64,000 bases of DNA, taken from contig NZ_CP098805.1 in NCBI RefSeq assembly GCF_023821985.2, positions 1 to 64,000 of the forward strand, in the 5' to 3' direction. Position numbers and translations under genes: made by a program. This document shows, piece after piece, positions 35,792 through 45,564 of this stretch (position 1 is its first letter; the number at the start of each line of letters is the position of its first letter). The notes beneath the pieces are model-generated. The model did not search any database. It was not told the origin of the DNA and saw only the letters and a program-made list of their open reading frames with translations. The stretch comes from Dyadobacter chenhuakuii (GTDB taxonomy: Bacteria > Bacteroidota > Bacteroidia > Cytophagales > Spirosomataceae).

Positions 35792-38700
35792 TTAAAGTGT
35801 TCTTTTCACTTCACGAAGCTCAAAGCTTTCGATGATGTCACCCACTTCGATGTCGTTGAAGTTCTTAATGCTCAAACCACATTCGTAACCGTTTCTAACT
35901 TCCTGCACGTCGTCTTTGTAACGTTTCAGCGAGTCGATTTCGCCGGTCAGCAATACGATTCCTTCGCGAACTACGCGGATTTTATTGCTGCGTTTCACAT
36001 AACCATCCGTAACATAGCAACCTGCAATGGTTCCAATCCGGCTGATCTTGAACACTTCGCGGATCTCGATATTTCCGGTAATGATCTCTTCGATAGAAGG
36101 AGCAAGCATACCTGTCATCGCATCCTTAATCTCATCGATCGCCTGGTATATTACAGAGTAATGACGGATTTCGATCTGATCTTGTTCTGCCATTTTCTTG
36201 GCATTCGAAGAAGGACGAACCTGGAAGCCTATCACAATCGCATCAGAAGCAATGGCCAGGTTGACATCGGATTCGGAGATCTGACCCACTGCTTTGTGGA
36301 TAATGTTCACCTGCACCTCAGATGTTGATAGTTGCAATAACGAATCTGAAAGGGCTTCAACCGATCCATCCACGTCACCTTTAACAATCAGGTTCAACTC
36401 GCGGAAACTTCCGATTGCCTTACGACGACCGATCTCTTCAAGGGTAATGTGCTTACGCGTCCGGATCGACTGCTCGCGCTGGATCTGCTCGCGCTTGGTT
36501 GCGATATCGCGGGCATCACGCTCGTTCTCAAATACATTGAAACGATCACCTGCCTGCGGGGCACCGTTAAGACCAAGCAACTGCACTGGCATGGATGGTC
36601 CGGCTGATTTAAGCTTTCTTCCCAGATAGTCGGTCATGGCTTTCACCTTTCCGTAATGCGATCCTGCAAGGACCACATCGCCTACTTTCAAGGTTCCCGT
36701 CTGTACAAGGATGGTCGTAACATATCCGCGGCCCTTATCAAGGGATGCTTCTACTACGGCACCTGCTGCACGGCGGTCCGGGTTGGCTTTCAATTCAAGC
36801 AGTTCGGCTTCAAGCAATACTTTTTCAAGCAGCTCGTCGATACCCATACCTGATTTGGAGGATATTTCCTGGGTCTGGTATTTTCCACCCCATTCTTCAA
36901 CCAAAAGGTTCATATTGGCAAGTTCCTCACGGATTTTTTCCGTGTTGGCCCCAGCCTTATCTACTTTACTGAATGCAAATACGATAGGTGCACCGGCAAC
37001 CTGCGCGTGGTTGATCGCTTCACGTGTCTGGGGCATGACGCTGTCGTCAGCTGCAATCACGATGATAACCACGTCGGTAACATTGGCACCACGGGCACGC
37101 ATCGCTGTAAATGCTTCGTGACCCGGCGTATCCAGGAATGTTACCTGTTTGCCTGTTTTGGTTTTAACACTATATGCACCAATGTGCTGGGTAATTCCAC
37201 CCGCTTCACCACTGGCTACATTTTCCTGACGGATATAATCCAGAAGCGATGTTTTACCGTGGTCAACGTGACCCATAATGGTAACGATCGGCGCTCTTTC
37301 TTTCAGGCTTTCTTCGTCATCAACTTCTTCCTGCACATCATTCTGCACTTCTTCTTCGGCAGAAATAAAGGCAACTTCAAATCCAAATTCATCGGCGATA
37401 AAAGTGATCGCTTCTGCATCCAGACGCTGGTTGATGGAAACGAACATTCCCATGCTCATACAAACCGAGATTACTTCCTGAACTGTTACGTCCATCAGTG
37501 AAGCCAAATCGTTTGCGGAAACGAATTCTGTTACGCGCAATACTTTTGTTTCGTCCGAATCCAGTCCGTTCGGATCGTTCTGATCTCCGCGGTCCCTGCG
37601 ACGGGTTCCTTTTCCACCACGACCGACATTTCTGGTGTTACCACCACCCATGCGGGCCATTGTAGCTTTAATGTTATCTGAAACTTCTTTATCTGAAACT
37701 TCTTCTCTTTTAACACCACGGCGATTATTGCCTGCTGCGCCACTGCGATTGCCCGGGCCGCTCCTTGCAGATGCATTACCTGCTGCCGGCGTTGTGCCTG
37801 GGGCAGCTGGTGCTCCCGGTGCAGCCGGACGGTTTCCTGTGCGGCTTCCTGCTGGTGGAACATTGGCTTCCTTAGGCCTTGCAGGTGCATTTGGATCTGC
37901 TGCTGTTGTCGCGGGGCGGTTTTCACCGGCAACCACAACGCCATCACGGATTCTCTTGCGTTTTCTGCGGCGTTTTTTATCTGCTGCTGTATCACTGCTG
38001 GATGCAACAGGGTCTTTTTTCTTGATCTTATCAGAGGGAAGCTCAATCTTACCAATCACGCGAAGACCGCGGAGCTGCTCTCCCTTGGCCTCGATCAGGT
38101 TCGACTCAACCGCTTCTTCGGCGACAGCTGCCACAGGTTCGCTTGGAACCGGAGCTGTTTCCGGAGCCTTAGGCGTTTCGGCCACAGGCGCTGGTTGCAC
38201 TGCTTCTGCTTGGGGTTTTTCTTCCGGCGCTGGGGCAGGAGCTGGTTTTTGCTCCTCAGCTGCCTTGGTCTCCTGCGGCTGTTCAGCCTTAGGCTCTTCT
38301 TTAACCGGCTCTTTCGGCGTTTCAACAGCTTTTGGCTGAACGGGCTCTGACTCTTGTTTTACCTCTGCAACAGGCTCTGATTTAGGCTCTGGCTTAGGTT
38401 CAACAACAGCGTCTGGCGCTAGCGCAGCTGGTTTTTCAGCTACAACTTCCTTAGGCGCTTCCGTTTTAGGTTCTTGCGCGGCGGGTGCCGGCGCAGATCT
38501 TTTTGCGTCCAAATCTATTTTACCGACTACCTTAATTCCAGGCAGGCGGTTCTCAAAAGCGGATGGAGCATTTGATTCAGCTTCTTCAACAACAGGTTTC
38601 TCTTCTGTTTTAGAAGCACTGTTACGGAAGTATAGAATTCCATCAACATCACTTTTTACTTTTTCTTCCCTGGTTTCTACCGGAGTTTCAGTCTGAGCTG

Positions 38701-38899
38701 GTTTAAAGGAAAGGGATGATCTCAGATCATCAGATTTGAAATCTTTCGCAAGAAATTCAATCTGATCAGAATTAATCTTTGTATTCGGGTTACTCTCCAC
38801 CTTATACCCTTTGGCAGACAGGTGATCCACGATCGTAGTAATTCCTACGTTCAGGATCCGTGCCACTTGGCTTAGGCGCATCATTTTATCTTCTGCCAT
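35792..38899 (-). CDS. infB: Translation initiation factor IF-2
   Basis: GTPase that brings initiator tRNA to the ribosome. The 1035-residue protein has a short N-terminal IF2N-like helix ([19 protein letters not shown]), then about 350 residues of low-complexity Ala/Pro/Glu/Lys sequence followed by a Lys/Arg-rich segment, as is usual in this phylum. A second IF2-N domain precedes the G domain, with G1 GHVDHGKT near residue 540, DTPGHEAF and NKxD-equivalent SKVD, followed by domains II, III and C2. It is the third gene of the rimP-nusA-infB operon. The repetitive part produces long open frames on other strands that are not genes. Confidence 0.98.
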   Translation of the reverse strand: MAEDKMMRLSQVARILNVGITTIVDHLSAKGYKVESNPNTKINSDQIEFLAKDFKSDDLRSSLSFKPAQTETPVETREEKVKSDVDGILYFRNSASKTEEKPVVEEAESNAPSAFENRLPGIKVVGKIDLDAKRSAPAPAAQEPKTEAPKEVVAEKPAALAPDAVVEPKPEPKSEPVAEVKQESEPVQPKAVETPKEPVKEEPKAEQPQETKAAEEQKPAPAPAPEEKPQAEAVQPAPVAETPKAPETAPVPSEPVAAVAEEAVESNLIEAKGEQLRGLRVIGKIELPSDKIKKKDPVASSSDTAADKKRRRKRKRIRDGVVVAGENRPATTAADPNAPARPKEANVPPAGSRTGNRPAAPGAPAAPGTTPAAGNASARSGPGNRSGAAGNNRRGVKREEVSDKEVSDNIKATMARMGGGNTRNVGRGGKGTRRRDRGDQNDPNGLDSDETKVLRVTEFVSANDLASLMDVTVQEVISVCMSMGMFVSINQRLDAEAITFIADEFGFEVAFISAEEEVQNDVQEEVDDEESLKERAPIVTIMGHVDHGKTSLLDYIRQENVASGEAGGITQHIGAYSVKTKTGKQVTFLDTPGHEAFTAMRARGANVTDVVIIVIAADDSVMPQTREAINHAQVAGAPIVFAFSKVDKAGANTEKIREELANMNLLVEEWGGKYQTQEISSKSGMGIDELLEKVLLEAELLELKANPDRRAAGAVVEASLDKGRGYVTTILVQTGTLKVGDVVLAGSHYGKVKAMTDYLGRKLKSAGPSMPVQLLGLNGAPQAGDRFNVFENERDARDIATKREQIQREQSIRTRKHITLEEIGRRKAIGSFRELNLIVKGDVDGSVEALSDSLLQLSTSEVQVNIIHKAVGQISESDVNLAIASDAIVIGFQVRPSSNAKKMAEQDQIEIRHYSVIYQAIDEIKDAMTGMLAPSIEEIITGNIEIREVFKISRIGTIAGCYVTDGYVKRSNKIRVVREGIVLLTGEIDSLKRYKDDVQEVRNGYECGLSIKNFNDIEVGDIIESFELREVKRTL

Positions 38900-38971
38900 A
38901 TTAGCAATTAGTAGAAAAAGTTTTGCATTGGCAGATCTAACCCCTGGATTAAAACTGCCGGTTATTGTAAA

Positions 38972-40213
38972 TTATTCAAACTCTTTTCGAAGAATGTCAA
39001 GAACTTCTTCAACCGTTGCTTCTTCAAGATCGGTTCTTCTGACAAGCTCTTCTTTATTAAGTGCCAGCACGCTTTTGGCTGTATCCAGACCAATTTTGTG
39101 CAGTTCACTGATAATCCATTCATCAATTTCATCGGAGAATTCGGTCAAATCGACGTCTTCATCGTTTTGCTCTTCAATATCTCTGAAAACATCAATTTCC
39201 ATTCCAACCAGCTTACCGGCCAGCTTAATGTTCTGGCCGCCTTTTCCGATTGCAAGTGAAACCTGATCGGGTTTAAGGAAAACAGAAACACGTTTGGTAT
39301 CGCGGTCAATCTGCATCGAACTTACTTTGGCCGGACTCAAAGCCCTGCTGATAAGCAGTTCAAGGTTGTCTGTGTAGTTGATAACATCTATATTCTCATT
39401 ACCAAGTTCACGTACGATTGAATGGATACGGGATCCTTTCATACCTACGCAAGCGCCTACCGGATCGATTCTATCATCGTAGGATTCTACGGCAACTTTG
39501 GCGCGCTCCCCTGGTTCACGAACAACACGTCTTACTGAAATAATTCCATCGTAAATCTCGGGAATTTCAACTTCGAAGAGTCTTTCAAGGAAAACAGGTG
39601 AAGTTCTTGATAGTGTGATCTTTGGAGAACCATTATTCATTTCCACTTTGTGGATCACAGATTTAACGGATTCTCCCTTGCGGAAGCGATCTTTTGAAAT
39701 CTGCTCGGTGCGTGGAAGTGAAAGCTCGTTACCTTCCGAATCCACGATGATCACCTCGTGACGTAATGTCTGATAAACCTCGCCGGTAATCATTTCACCT
39801 ACCTGATCCTTGTATTTCTCGAACATGATTTCTTTTTCCATGTCCTTGATTTTCTGGATCAAAGTTTGTCTTGCCGTCTGCACCAGCCTGCGGCCGAATT
39901 CAACCAGCTTAACTTCTTCAGCAACTTCTTCACCTACTTCAAAGTCACCCTGAATTTTGCGGGCTTCTGCAAGTGGTATTTTGTTGTAATCCCAAATGTC
40001 CTCTGAGTTGTCGTCAACGATCTCACGTGTCCGCCACATTTCAAGGTCACCGCTTTCTGGGTTAATGATTACATCAAAATTATCATCAGTGCCGTATTTC
40101 TTACGAATCATTGTGCGAAACACTTCTTCCAAAACACTGATCATCGTTGGACGATCGATGTTTTTGGAGCTTGCGAACTCGGCAAATGATTCAATTAATA
40201 TTCCGCTATCCAT
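38972..40213 (-). CDS. nusA: Transcription termination/antitermination factor NusA
   Basis: RNA polymerase-binding factor controlling pausing and termination. The 413-residue protein has the N-terminal polymerase-binding domain, an S1 domain (EMITGEVYQTLRHEVIIV), the PAKVAVES-like segment AKVAVESYDDRIDPVGACVG and two KH domains (GMKGSRIHSIVREL and LAIGKGGQNIKLAGKL). It lacks the C-terminal acidic repeats of the E. coli protein, as is normal for Bacteroidota. It is placed between rimP and infB. Confidence 0.98.
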   Translation of the reverse strand: MDSGILIESFAEFASSKNIDRPTMISVLEEVFRTMIRKKYGTDDNFDVIINPESGDLEMWRTREIVDDNSEDIWDYNKIPLAEARKIQGDFEVGEEVAEEVKLVEFGRRLVQTARQTLIQKIKDMEKEIMFEKYKDQVGEMITGEVYQTLRHEVIIVDSEGNELSLPRTEQISKDRFRKGESVKSVIHKVEMNNGSPKITLSRTSPVFLERLFEVEIPEIYDGIISVRRVVREPGERAKVAVESYDDRIDPVGACVGMKGSRIHSIVRELGNENIDVINYTDNLELLISRALSPAKVSSMQIDRDTKRVSVFLKPDQVSLAIGKGGQNIKLAGKLVGMEIDVFRDIEEQNDEDVDLTEFSDEIDEWIISELHKIGLDTAKSVLALNKEELVRRTDLEEATVEEVLDILRKEFE

Positions 40214-40300
40214 TGCTTATGTTATAGATATTTGCTGATACTAAGTTATACATATTATATAATTGATTACAAATCAGAAAACTGGCTCTGGCTTGTAACT

Positions 40301-40783
40301 TTATTTAAAAGAAATTTCTATTAAAGCCTTTGAAATATCGTCAAACGGAATATCCCGGATCAACTCAGCTGGGTCGATGGGCGTTTTCGTCTTCTTTTTA
40401 GGTGCAGGTAACTGTAATTTTACAATTTCTTCATTTGCCTCCATCAATGTCCCCGAAATTACCTCTCCCGTTTTCAATGTGACCTTTAAATTTCTGCCCA
40501 GGTTTTTTTGATATTGCCTCAACAAAAGCAAAGGTTGGTCTAATCCCGGTGATGAAACTTCAAGTGTGTAGGCATCTGCAAAAACTTCCAGTTCTTCCAA
40601 CTGCTTGGCCAATCTTCTGCTGATGGATGTACATTGCTGAATGGTTATCCCCTCATCACTATCGACAAGAATTGAAACTTTTTGACTTACCTTGGAAGGC
40701 TTAATGATGATATCTACAAGGAAACAGTTGCCATCCTCAAGAAGGGGTTCCAGCAAAGCTTCCAACTGCTCTTTTATTGTCAT
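40301..40783 (-). CDS. rimP: Ribosome maturation factor RimP
   Basis: A 160-residue small-subunit assembly factor. The N-terminal domain (CFLVDIIIKPSKVSQKVSIL, then SDEGITIQQCTSISRRLAKQLEE) and the YTLEVSSPGLDQPL motif are diagnostic, followed by the C-terminal SH3-like domain. It is the first gene of the conserved rimP-nusA-infB operon and has a good promoter upstream. Confidence 0.96.
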   Translation of the reverse strand: MTIKEQLEALLEPLLEDGNCFLVDIIIKPSKVSQKVSILVDSDEGITIQQCTSISRRLAKQLEELEVFADAYTLEVSSPGLDQPLLLLRQYQKNLGRNLKVTLKTGEVISGTLMEANEEIVKLQLPAPKKKTKTPIDPAELIRDIPFDDISKALIEISFK

Positions 40784-40801
40784 GTACGGCTTACTGCAAA
40801 T

Positions 40802-40825
40802 AAAAAAGGGGATTTAAGACCCCCT
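40802..40825 (-). promoter_or_regulatory. Weak terminator-like hairpin in the rimP leader
   Basis: On the minus strand, a GGGG / CCCC pairing with an eight-base loop (core 40808-40823) is followed by a run of T at 40807-40802. It lies between the predicted promoter and the rimP start, so it would be in the leader. The stem is only four to five pairs. Confidence 0.3.
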
Positions 40826-40854
40826 CAATCAATCGATCAAAATAGAATTATTTG

Positions 40855-40886
40855 CAAAGGTAAAAATATTTTATCATTTGTACAAG
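40855..40886 (-). promoter_or_regulatory. Predicted promoter of rimP-nusA-infB
   Basis: Read on the minus strand, CTTG at 40886-40883, a 20-base spacer and TACCTTTG at 40862-40855 match the Bacteroidota promoter form exactly at the -7 box. Transcription would start near 40848, about 65 bases before rimP. Confidence 0.6.
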
Positions 40887-40954
40887 TTAAAGCAGATGTC
40901 TTCTAAATTCATCTCGATCGCCTATTTTTGTTAAAAAATGCGATATTTGACTTA

Positions 40955-42076
40955 ATGAAAGGGTTTAAAAATTTCCTCTGGTTCCTCTACAAGTGTTTTG
41001 CGACTTATACCCTGCTGATTTACATCATGATACTCTGGATCCCGCTCCAAGGGTGGGTGGCTGGTTTCATGATGATGTCTTTTCCGGTTGTCGTTATCAT
41101 TCATCTGGTCAGTATCCCCATTTGGTTTATTGTTGAAAGAAAAAGGGCTTTGATGCCGCTGATTATGGTCGGCCTGGCCGTTCTTTTTCTGCCCAGGACT
41201 TATTCTTTCGGCAACGATACGGATCCGGATGTGCTGGCTAAGTCATTTTCTGTCATGAACTATAATGTGCACAGCTTTCAAAGAAATGAAGATTTAAAAG
41301 ATCCCCAGGTCAGAAAGAGCGTAAGTGATATGAAAGCATGGATGACTTCTTCGGAAGCGGACATTCTCTGCATGTCTGAATATTTCAGTGACCGCGGAAA
41401 CCTCTTTAACATTAACAGAGCCCTGGACAGCAGCGGATATGGCCACAGCGCCTTTTACACTAAGAACACGTCAGGAAGCCCTACGCAGTCGGCTGGGCTG
41501 GCAATTTTCTCCAAATACCCCATCATTGCAAAAAGGGATACAATCTTTGAAGCGCAAAACGGTCTTCTCCAAGCAGATATCAAGATAAAGGGAGATACGG
41601 TGCGCATCATTGCCGTGCACCTTTATTCAATGACATTAAAGCTCAGTACATTGGTGCGCCAAAAGCAGGTCGAGGGCGTCAAAAAGGAAGGAAAAATCAC
41701 TTTCCAGCGCATGCGCAATGGTTTTGTGAGAAGATCGGTAGAGATGGGGATCCTTGAATCCTGGATCAATGCTTCGCCGCACCCGGTTATTGTATGCGGC
41801 GACTTTAATGAGATTCCCTACGGATATGTTTACAGTAAAATGCGCGGCTTGCTTAAAAACGGGTTTGAAGAAAAAGGGGAGGGCTTTGGCTTTACATTCA
41901 ACCACCTGCCTTATTTTATCCGCATAGACCACCAGTTTTATAGCGGCGACAGGCTTCAAATCCAGGACTTTACTACATTCAATAACGTCGACTATTCAGA
42001 TCATTACCCGGTGATGGGCCATTACCAGTTCAGTAACGCGGATGCAAAAGCGGCTGAGCAAGCAAAGAGGGATTAA
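40955..42076 (+). CDS. Membrane-anchored endonuclease/exonuclease/phosphatase-family protein
   Basis: A 373-residue protein from the ATG at 40955. An in-frame TTG at 40928 is rejected because it lies inside a good -7 box, TATTTTTG at 40923-40930. Three N-terminal hydrophobic helices (to about residue 85) are followed by a DNase I-like metal-dependent hydrolase domain with MNYNVHSFQ, EYFSDRG, VCGDFNEIPYGYVYS and the end DYSDHYPVMGHY, which supply the expected Asn, Glu, Asp and His residues. The substrate could be a phosphodiester, sphingolipid or phosphoinositide; it cannot be told from sequence. Confidence 0.88.
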   Translation: MKGFKNFLWFLYKCFATYTLLIYIMILWIPLQGWVAGFMMMSFPVVVIIHLVSIPIWFIVERKRALMPLIMVGLAVLFLPRTYSFGNDTDPDVLAKSFSVMNYNVHSFQRNEDLKDPQVRKSVSDMKAWMTSSEADILCMSEYFSDRGNLFNINRALDSSGYGHSAFYTKNTSGSPTQSAGLAIFSKYPIIAKRDTIFEAQNGLLQADIKIKGDTVRIIAVHLYSMTLKLSTLVRQKQVEGVKKEGKITFQRMRNGFVRRSVEMGILESWINASPHPVIVCGDFNEIPYGYVYSKMRGLLKNGFEEKGEGFGFTFNHLPYFIRIDHQFYSGDRLQIQDFTTFNNVDYSDHYPVMGHYQFSNADAKAAEQAKRD

Positions 42077-42112
42077 TGATAATTGATGCGGCAAGATAGC
42101 CGACAATCAAAA

Positions 42113-42463
42113 TTACTGCCCGTATTGAATCCCCAGGCTATCCAGCTCGCCGGCTGAAACCGAGGGTGGGAAAATGCCGATTAGCAGCTTGCGCTCAACC
42201 AAATTGCCCGTTTTTAAAGCCGACTGCTCGTTCTGAAAGCCTTTGTTTCCTGCAATTCCCGGAATGCTGCGCTGCTCAATAATGGGCGTGCCGTTGTCAA
42301 GAATGCGGTAACCCCAGCCTGATTCAACTTTGAATGCTTCTACGCTAAGACGGCGAAGGCCTTTGCCGTCTGCACCGATATCCCCTTTGTAAAGAAAGAT
42401 ATAAGTTACAGCAGCAAAGGCCAGTACGCTTATAATTAAAATGATTTTTTTCTTGCTACTCAC
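42113..42463 (-). CDS. DUF4907 domain-containing protein
   Basis: A 116-residue protein with one N-terminal membrane segment (IILIISVLAFAAVTYIFLY) and a short domain with GWGYRILDNGTPIIEQRSIPG and GFQNEQSALKTGNLV, as in DUF4907. It starts two bases after the Kelch gene, so both are probably translated from one message. The conserved pairing with Kelch proteins suggests a common function at the cell envelope, still unknown. Confidence 0.75.
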   Translation of the reverse strand: MSSKKKIILIISVLAFAAVTYIFLYKGDIGADGKGLRRLSVEAFKVESGWGYRILDNGTPIIEQRSIPGIAGNKGFQNEQSALKTGNLVERKLLIGIFPPSVSAGELDSLGIQYGQ

Positions 42464-42465
42464 AA

Positions 42466-43494
42466 TTACAGGTTATCATCATCATTTTTGGCAGCAGTAG
42501 GATCAAAAGCCCAGAAGTCGTCAACAATGTTTCCGCCTGTTCCTAAATAACCCGTGTTACCGATTGCAAAACCAGCGGCAAAACCTCTCTGGCCACCTTC
42601 GAAGCTCGCAACCTCAGTCCATGTGTTGGTGCCGGGTGTATATTCCCATGTATCGGACTTTGCATTTCCACCAACTATGTAAGCTTTATCATTGATAACC
42701 AAGGGCAAAGCGTAAGTTCTTCCGGTGAATTTATCATCCGTATTGGTTTCCATTCTGGTCCATGCGCCCGTTCCGCTGTTTCCAGCCGGATCGAAACTGT
42801 AAAGATCTTTTGGCTCGGATCCGGCGCCCGAATTGCTCTGGCCAAAGCCTACATAAGCTTTACCACCCACTGTGAATGCCAACGCGCCTCTGCGTTTTCC
42901 ACCTGTGAAAGTGGCAACCTCTGTCCACTTATCAGTTTGTACATTATACTCGTAGAAATCCTGATAGTAACCACTTCCATTCCATCCAAGGCCCACATAA
43001 GCTCTGTTATCAGCAACAAAAGCCGTTGCATACTGGCGCGTTCCGCCTGCATAATCCGCCTTTTTTGTCCATTTGTTGGTCGCAGGATCGTATTGATAGA
43101 AATCCTTTTTGTATCCGCCGTCTACTGTGGTCACACCGTCGAAACCTGTTCCTACATAAGCCTTTCCATTTACAACGAAGGCAACAGCATCATTTCTTCC
43201 TGATCCTTCGAATGGAGCAACTTGTGACCAGATTTTGGTTGTTGCATCATAGGACCAAAAATCCTTTACTCTTTGAACAGTCTCATTTGTAAGACCTGTT
43301 CCGATATATCCTTTATTTCCAATGACAAAGCTTACTGCACGTGCCCTTGCAGATCCACCAAAATTGGGAATGCCTGCTCTGTACCAGTTTCCAATTTTAT
43401 CTGCTTCGGGATCATCCTTACTGCAACTGAACGAAAGTAATGCGGTTGACGCAACCAGAAGGGCTAATGAAGTCTTTTTTAAGGTATTAAACAT
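42466..43494 (-). CDS. Kelch-repeat beta-propeller lipoprotein
   Basis: A 342-residue lipoprotein (lipobox LLSFSC, Cys near residue 24) containing about six Kelch-type blades. Each has the pattern GKAYVGxGxxG followed by FYxYxPxTNKWT, for example GKAYVGTGFDG, DNRAYVGLGWNG and GNTGYLGTGG. Such propellers bind proteins or glycans; a galactose-oxidase activity is not supported because the copper ligands cannot be identified. It forms an operon with DUF4907 and is divergent from DUF4270. Confidence 0.85.
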   Translation of the reverse strand: MFNTLKKTSLALLVASTALLSFSCSKDDPEADKIGNWYRAGIPNFGGSARARAVSFVIGNKGYIGTGLTNETVQRVKDFWSYDATTKIWSQVAPFEGSGRNDAVAFVVNGKAYVGTGFDGVTTVDGGYKKDFYQYDPATNKWTKKADYAGGTRQYATAFVADNRAYVGLGWNGSGYYQDFYEYNVQTDKWTEVATFTGGKRRGALAFTVGGKAYVGFGQSNSGAGSEPKDLYSFDPAGNSGTGAWTRMETNTDDKFTGRTYALPLVINDKAYIVGGNAKSDTWEYTPGTNTWTEVASFEGGQRGFAAGFAIGNTGYLGTGGNIVDDFWAFDPTAAKNDDDNL

Positions 43495-43615
43495 GTAAAA
43501 AATATGGTTTGACTAATTGATACAAAAGAATATTGGTGAATAACACGGCCCTGAAATCATGCCTATCAGAAGGATTAGTGCTTTAAAAACAGCAAACGCA
43601 ATTTCAAATTTTTTG
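43495..43615. other. Probable 5' leader of the Kelch gene
   Basis: AT-rich, non-coding stretch between the Kelch ATG and its predicted promoter. I see no hairpin worth calling. Confidence 0.35.
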
Positions 43616-43646
43616 CAAACATAACATCTTGATACTGCTAAGTAAA
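43616..43646 (-). promoter_or_regulatory. Predicted promoter of the Kelch-DUF4907 operon
   Basis: Read on the minus strand, TTTA at 43646-43643, a 19-base spacer and TATGTTTG at 43623-43616 match the Bacteroidota form with one -33 mismatch. It implies a leader of about 110 bases. Confidence 0.4.
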
Positions 43647-43942
43647 ATTATATGTTACTTTTTGTCTAAAAGTTTGGCCCTCTCTGTTGCATTCAACGTT
43701 TGTAGTATCCGTAATGTTGTCATAAGGCTTTGTTGTGTTTGGTTTAAAATAGGCTGGTCTCTTTTACGTTTATCATCAGGTTTGCCACTGTTTGCTGCCG
43801 AGGTGCGTAAATACAATCGGCAGCGTAGTTCGTGTTAATAGCAGGCGTTGATTACTGCCATTTTTAACCCTTACGTGACGCTTTGCGTTTTTGTTGCAAC
43901 ATGTGAATGCACTTTTAAATTGGCGCATTTATCCTAATGATG
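43647..43942. other. Divergent intergenic DNA between Kelch and DUF4270 genes
   Basis: Nearly 300 bases without a supported gene; small frames here have no signal or family features. No repeat or strong dyad was seen. Confidence 0.4.
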
Positions 43943-43972
43943 TTGTAATTAAGATTACATATGATAATTTTG
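43943..43972 (+). promoter_or_regulatory. Predicted promoter of the DUF4270 gene
   Basis: TTG at 43943-43945, a 19-base spacer and TAATTTTG at 43965-43972 match the Bacteroidota promoter form exactly. Transcription would begin close to 43979, leaving a leader of about 18 bases. Confidence 0.55.
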
Positions 43973-43996
43973 CACTTTTTACTGTTCTTGCACTAA

Positions 43997-45391
43997 ATGA
44001 AATTCAATTCGCATTTTCTTAAAAGATCTTCAACGGTTTTTAGATTACTGATTATATTGGGTGTAACAGCCTCAATGTCTGGTTGTGAACCTACCGGTGA
44101 TCAGATTGAAGCGATCGTCCAGCCTAATGTTGATGACTTTTCCGTGGTGTTTTCAGATACGGCATCGGTTTCACTTTCTTCGGTTGGAACAGACTCGGTA
44201 TTTACCGGAGGCCCGGGAAGACTTTTGCTGGGAAGAAATATTGATCCTTATTTTGGTAAATTTCAGGCTACTCCATTTTTCCAGCCTACGATTCAAACGG
44301 CGCTTGTAGTTCCTGAACTTGCTGTTTACGATTCGCTTGTACTTTCTCTGAGATACGATAACTATACGTATGGCGATACTACGATTGCCATGAACATTGC
44401 CGTCCACAAGCTGCTGGCCAACATGCTTGATAAAAATGCTTATTACAACACGGATGCGACGCCTTACGAGGCGACGCCACTAGGCAAAGTAAAGGTAGTT
44501 CCCACGCCAAGATCCAGCGGAAGAATCAGAATCAAACTTTCTGATGTTTTGGGAAAGCAGATTTTTTCCATGAGTAAAAACAATCAGCTGCCCAGCAACA
44601 CCGAGTGGATTGATCTTGTTAAAGGGCTCGTACTAGTGCCGGGATCTTCGGACAATGGTCCACTTGTCGGGTTCAGATTGTTTGATGATCACACATCCAT
44701 TCAGCTGCATTATCATTTAACAGAGGATGATGGCGTAAAGCGGGATTCAGCTATCATCAAGTCCGGCATTGGTTACAATCAAATCCTGAGCGACCGGAAA
44801 GGAACGCAGCTTGTTAAGCTTCCTAATACGAAAAGGATTTCCCTGCCTTCTGAGCAATCGGGTAATATGTCCTTTGTTCAGGCCGGCCTGGGTGTGATGA
44901 CGCGCGTTGATTTCCCAACCATTATGGATTTGAAAATTAATCCTTATACGGTTGTTAATAAAGCATTTTTGCACGTGACGCCGCTGGCGGGCTCGGTGAC
45001 AAATTTTTATCGCGCGCCTGATACATTGTATGCCTATCTGGTCGACAAAAACAACGAATATTTTCAAGGAAGCACGGGCTTTCCCGAGCCGGCAAGGACT
45101 TTGGCGGGAACGCCCGTCTTTGGCAAATATCAGGTTGATCTGCTTAATAACACTGCTTTTTACCTTTTTGATGTAGGCGGTTATATTTCAAGTGTTTTAG
45201 CTGCCGGAGGTGAAAATACAACCGGTTTGATTTTCAGAACTTCACCATTCAATACCAGCGAAACTGCCGCGCAGCCCACCTACGATACGGAATTTACCAA
45301 AAGCGCCCAGCGTCTGGTAATCGGCAATCAGCGACAAAGCAACAAGGGCGTCAAATTGCAGCTCTATTATACTTCGGTTAATACCCGGTAA
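43997..45391 (+). CDS. DUF4270 family lipoprotein
   Basis: A 464-residue lipoprotein (hydrophobic segment VFRLLIILGVTASMSGC, lipobox Cys near residue 29). The pattern after the signal (DDFSVVFSDTASVSLSSVGTDS and LLLGRNIDPYFGKFQATPFFQ, in parts) and the body with LVLSLRYDNYTYGDT are typical of DUF4270, a Bacteroidota-specific surface or periplasmic family of unknown role. It is divergent from the Kelch/DUF4907 pair and ends in a strong terminator. Confidence 0.85.
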   Translation: MKFNSHFLKRSSTVFRLLIILGVTASMSGCEPTGDQIEAIVQPNVDDFSVVFSDTASVSLSSVGTDSVFTGGPGRLLLGRNIDPYFGKFQATPFFQPTIQTALVVPELAVYDSLVLSLRYDNYTYGDTTIAMNIAVHKLLANMLDKNAYYNTDATPYEATPLGKVKVVPTPRSSGRIRIKLSDVLGKQIFSMSKNNQLPSNTEWIDLVKGLVLVPGSSDNGPLVGFRLFDDHTSIQLHYHLTEDDGVKRDSAIIKSGIGYNQILSDRKGTQLVKLPNTKRISLPSEQSGNMSFVQAGLGVMTRVDFPTIMDLKINPYTVVNKAFLHVTPLAGSVTNFYRAPDTLYAYLVDKNNEYFQGSTGFPEPARTLAGTPVFGKYQVDLLNNTAFYLFDVGGYISSVLAAGGENTTGLIFRTSPFNTSETAAQPTYDTEFTKSAQRLVIGNQRQSNKGVKLQLYYTSVNTR

Positions 45392-45427
45392 GGCTTATCA
45401 GGTAGGGAATTTAAAATATGAAAATAA

Positions 45428-45468
45428 AAAACGGAGCTGCTCTTTATAGGGCAGCTCCGTTTTATTTA
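45428..45468 (+). terminator. Strong intrinsic terminator after DUF4270
   Basis: AAAACGGAGCTGC at 45428-45440 pairs perfectly with GCAGCTCCGTTTT at 45451-45463 across a ten-base loop, followed by a T-rich tail. Confidence 0.88.
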
Positions 45469-45564
45469 CCAGCACGATCAAATGTCGGAAAAGAACAGTT
45501 TCAAGCATCATCAAAGCAATGGATCTGCTGGTGTAACAGCATGCACCGCGTGCTTACAGCAAAA

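Noticed and set aside
37531..38055. Second minus-strand frame (174 codons) inside infB
   Set aside because: Overlaps the low-complexity part of IF-2 in another frame and has Gln/Arg-rich, non-protein-like sequence.
37635..38339. Long plus-strand open frame (234 codons) opposite infB
   Set aside because: It mirrors the repetitive Ala/Pro/Glu-coding region of IF-2; its Ser/Ala/Gly composition is an artefact of that bias.
42077..42112. Hairpin between the phosphatase-fold gene and DUF4907
   Set aside because: The pairing is imperfect, with a bulge, and no T tract follows, so a terminator is not supported.
43629..43838. 69-codon frame in the Kelch/DUF4270 intergenic region
   Set aside because: Composition is Cys/Leu/Arg-rich without a clear signal or family feature, and it lies between two predicted promoters.
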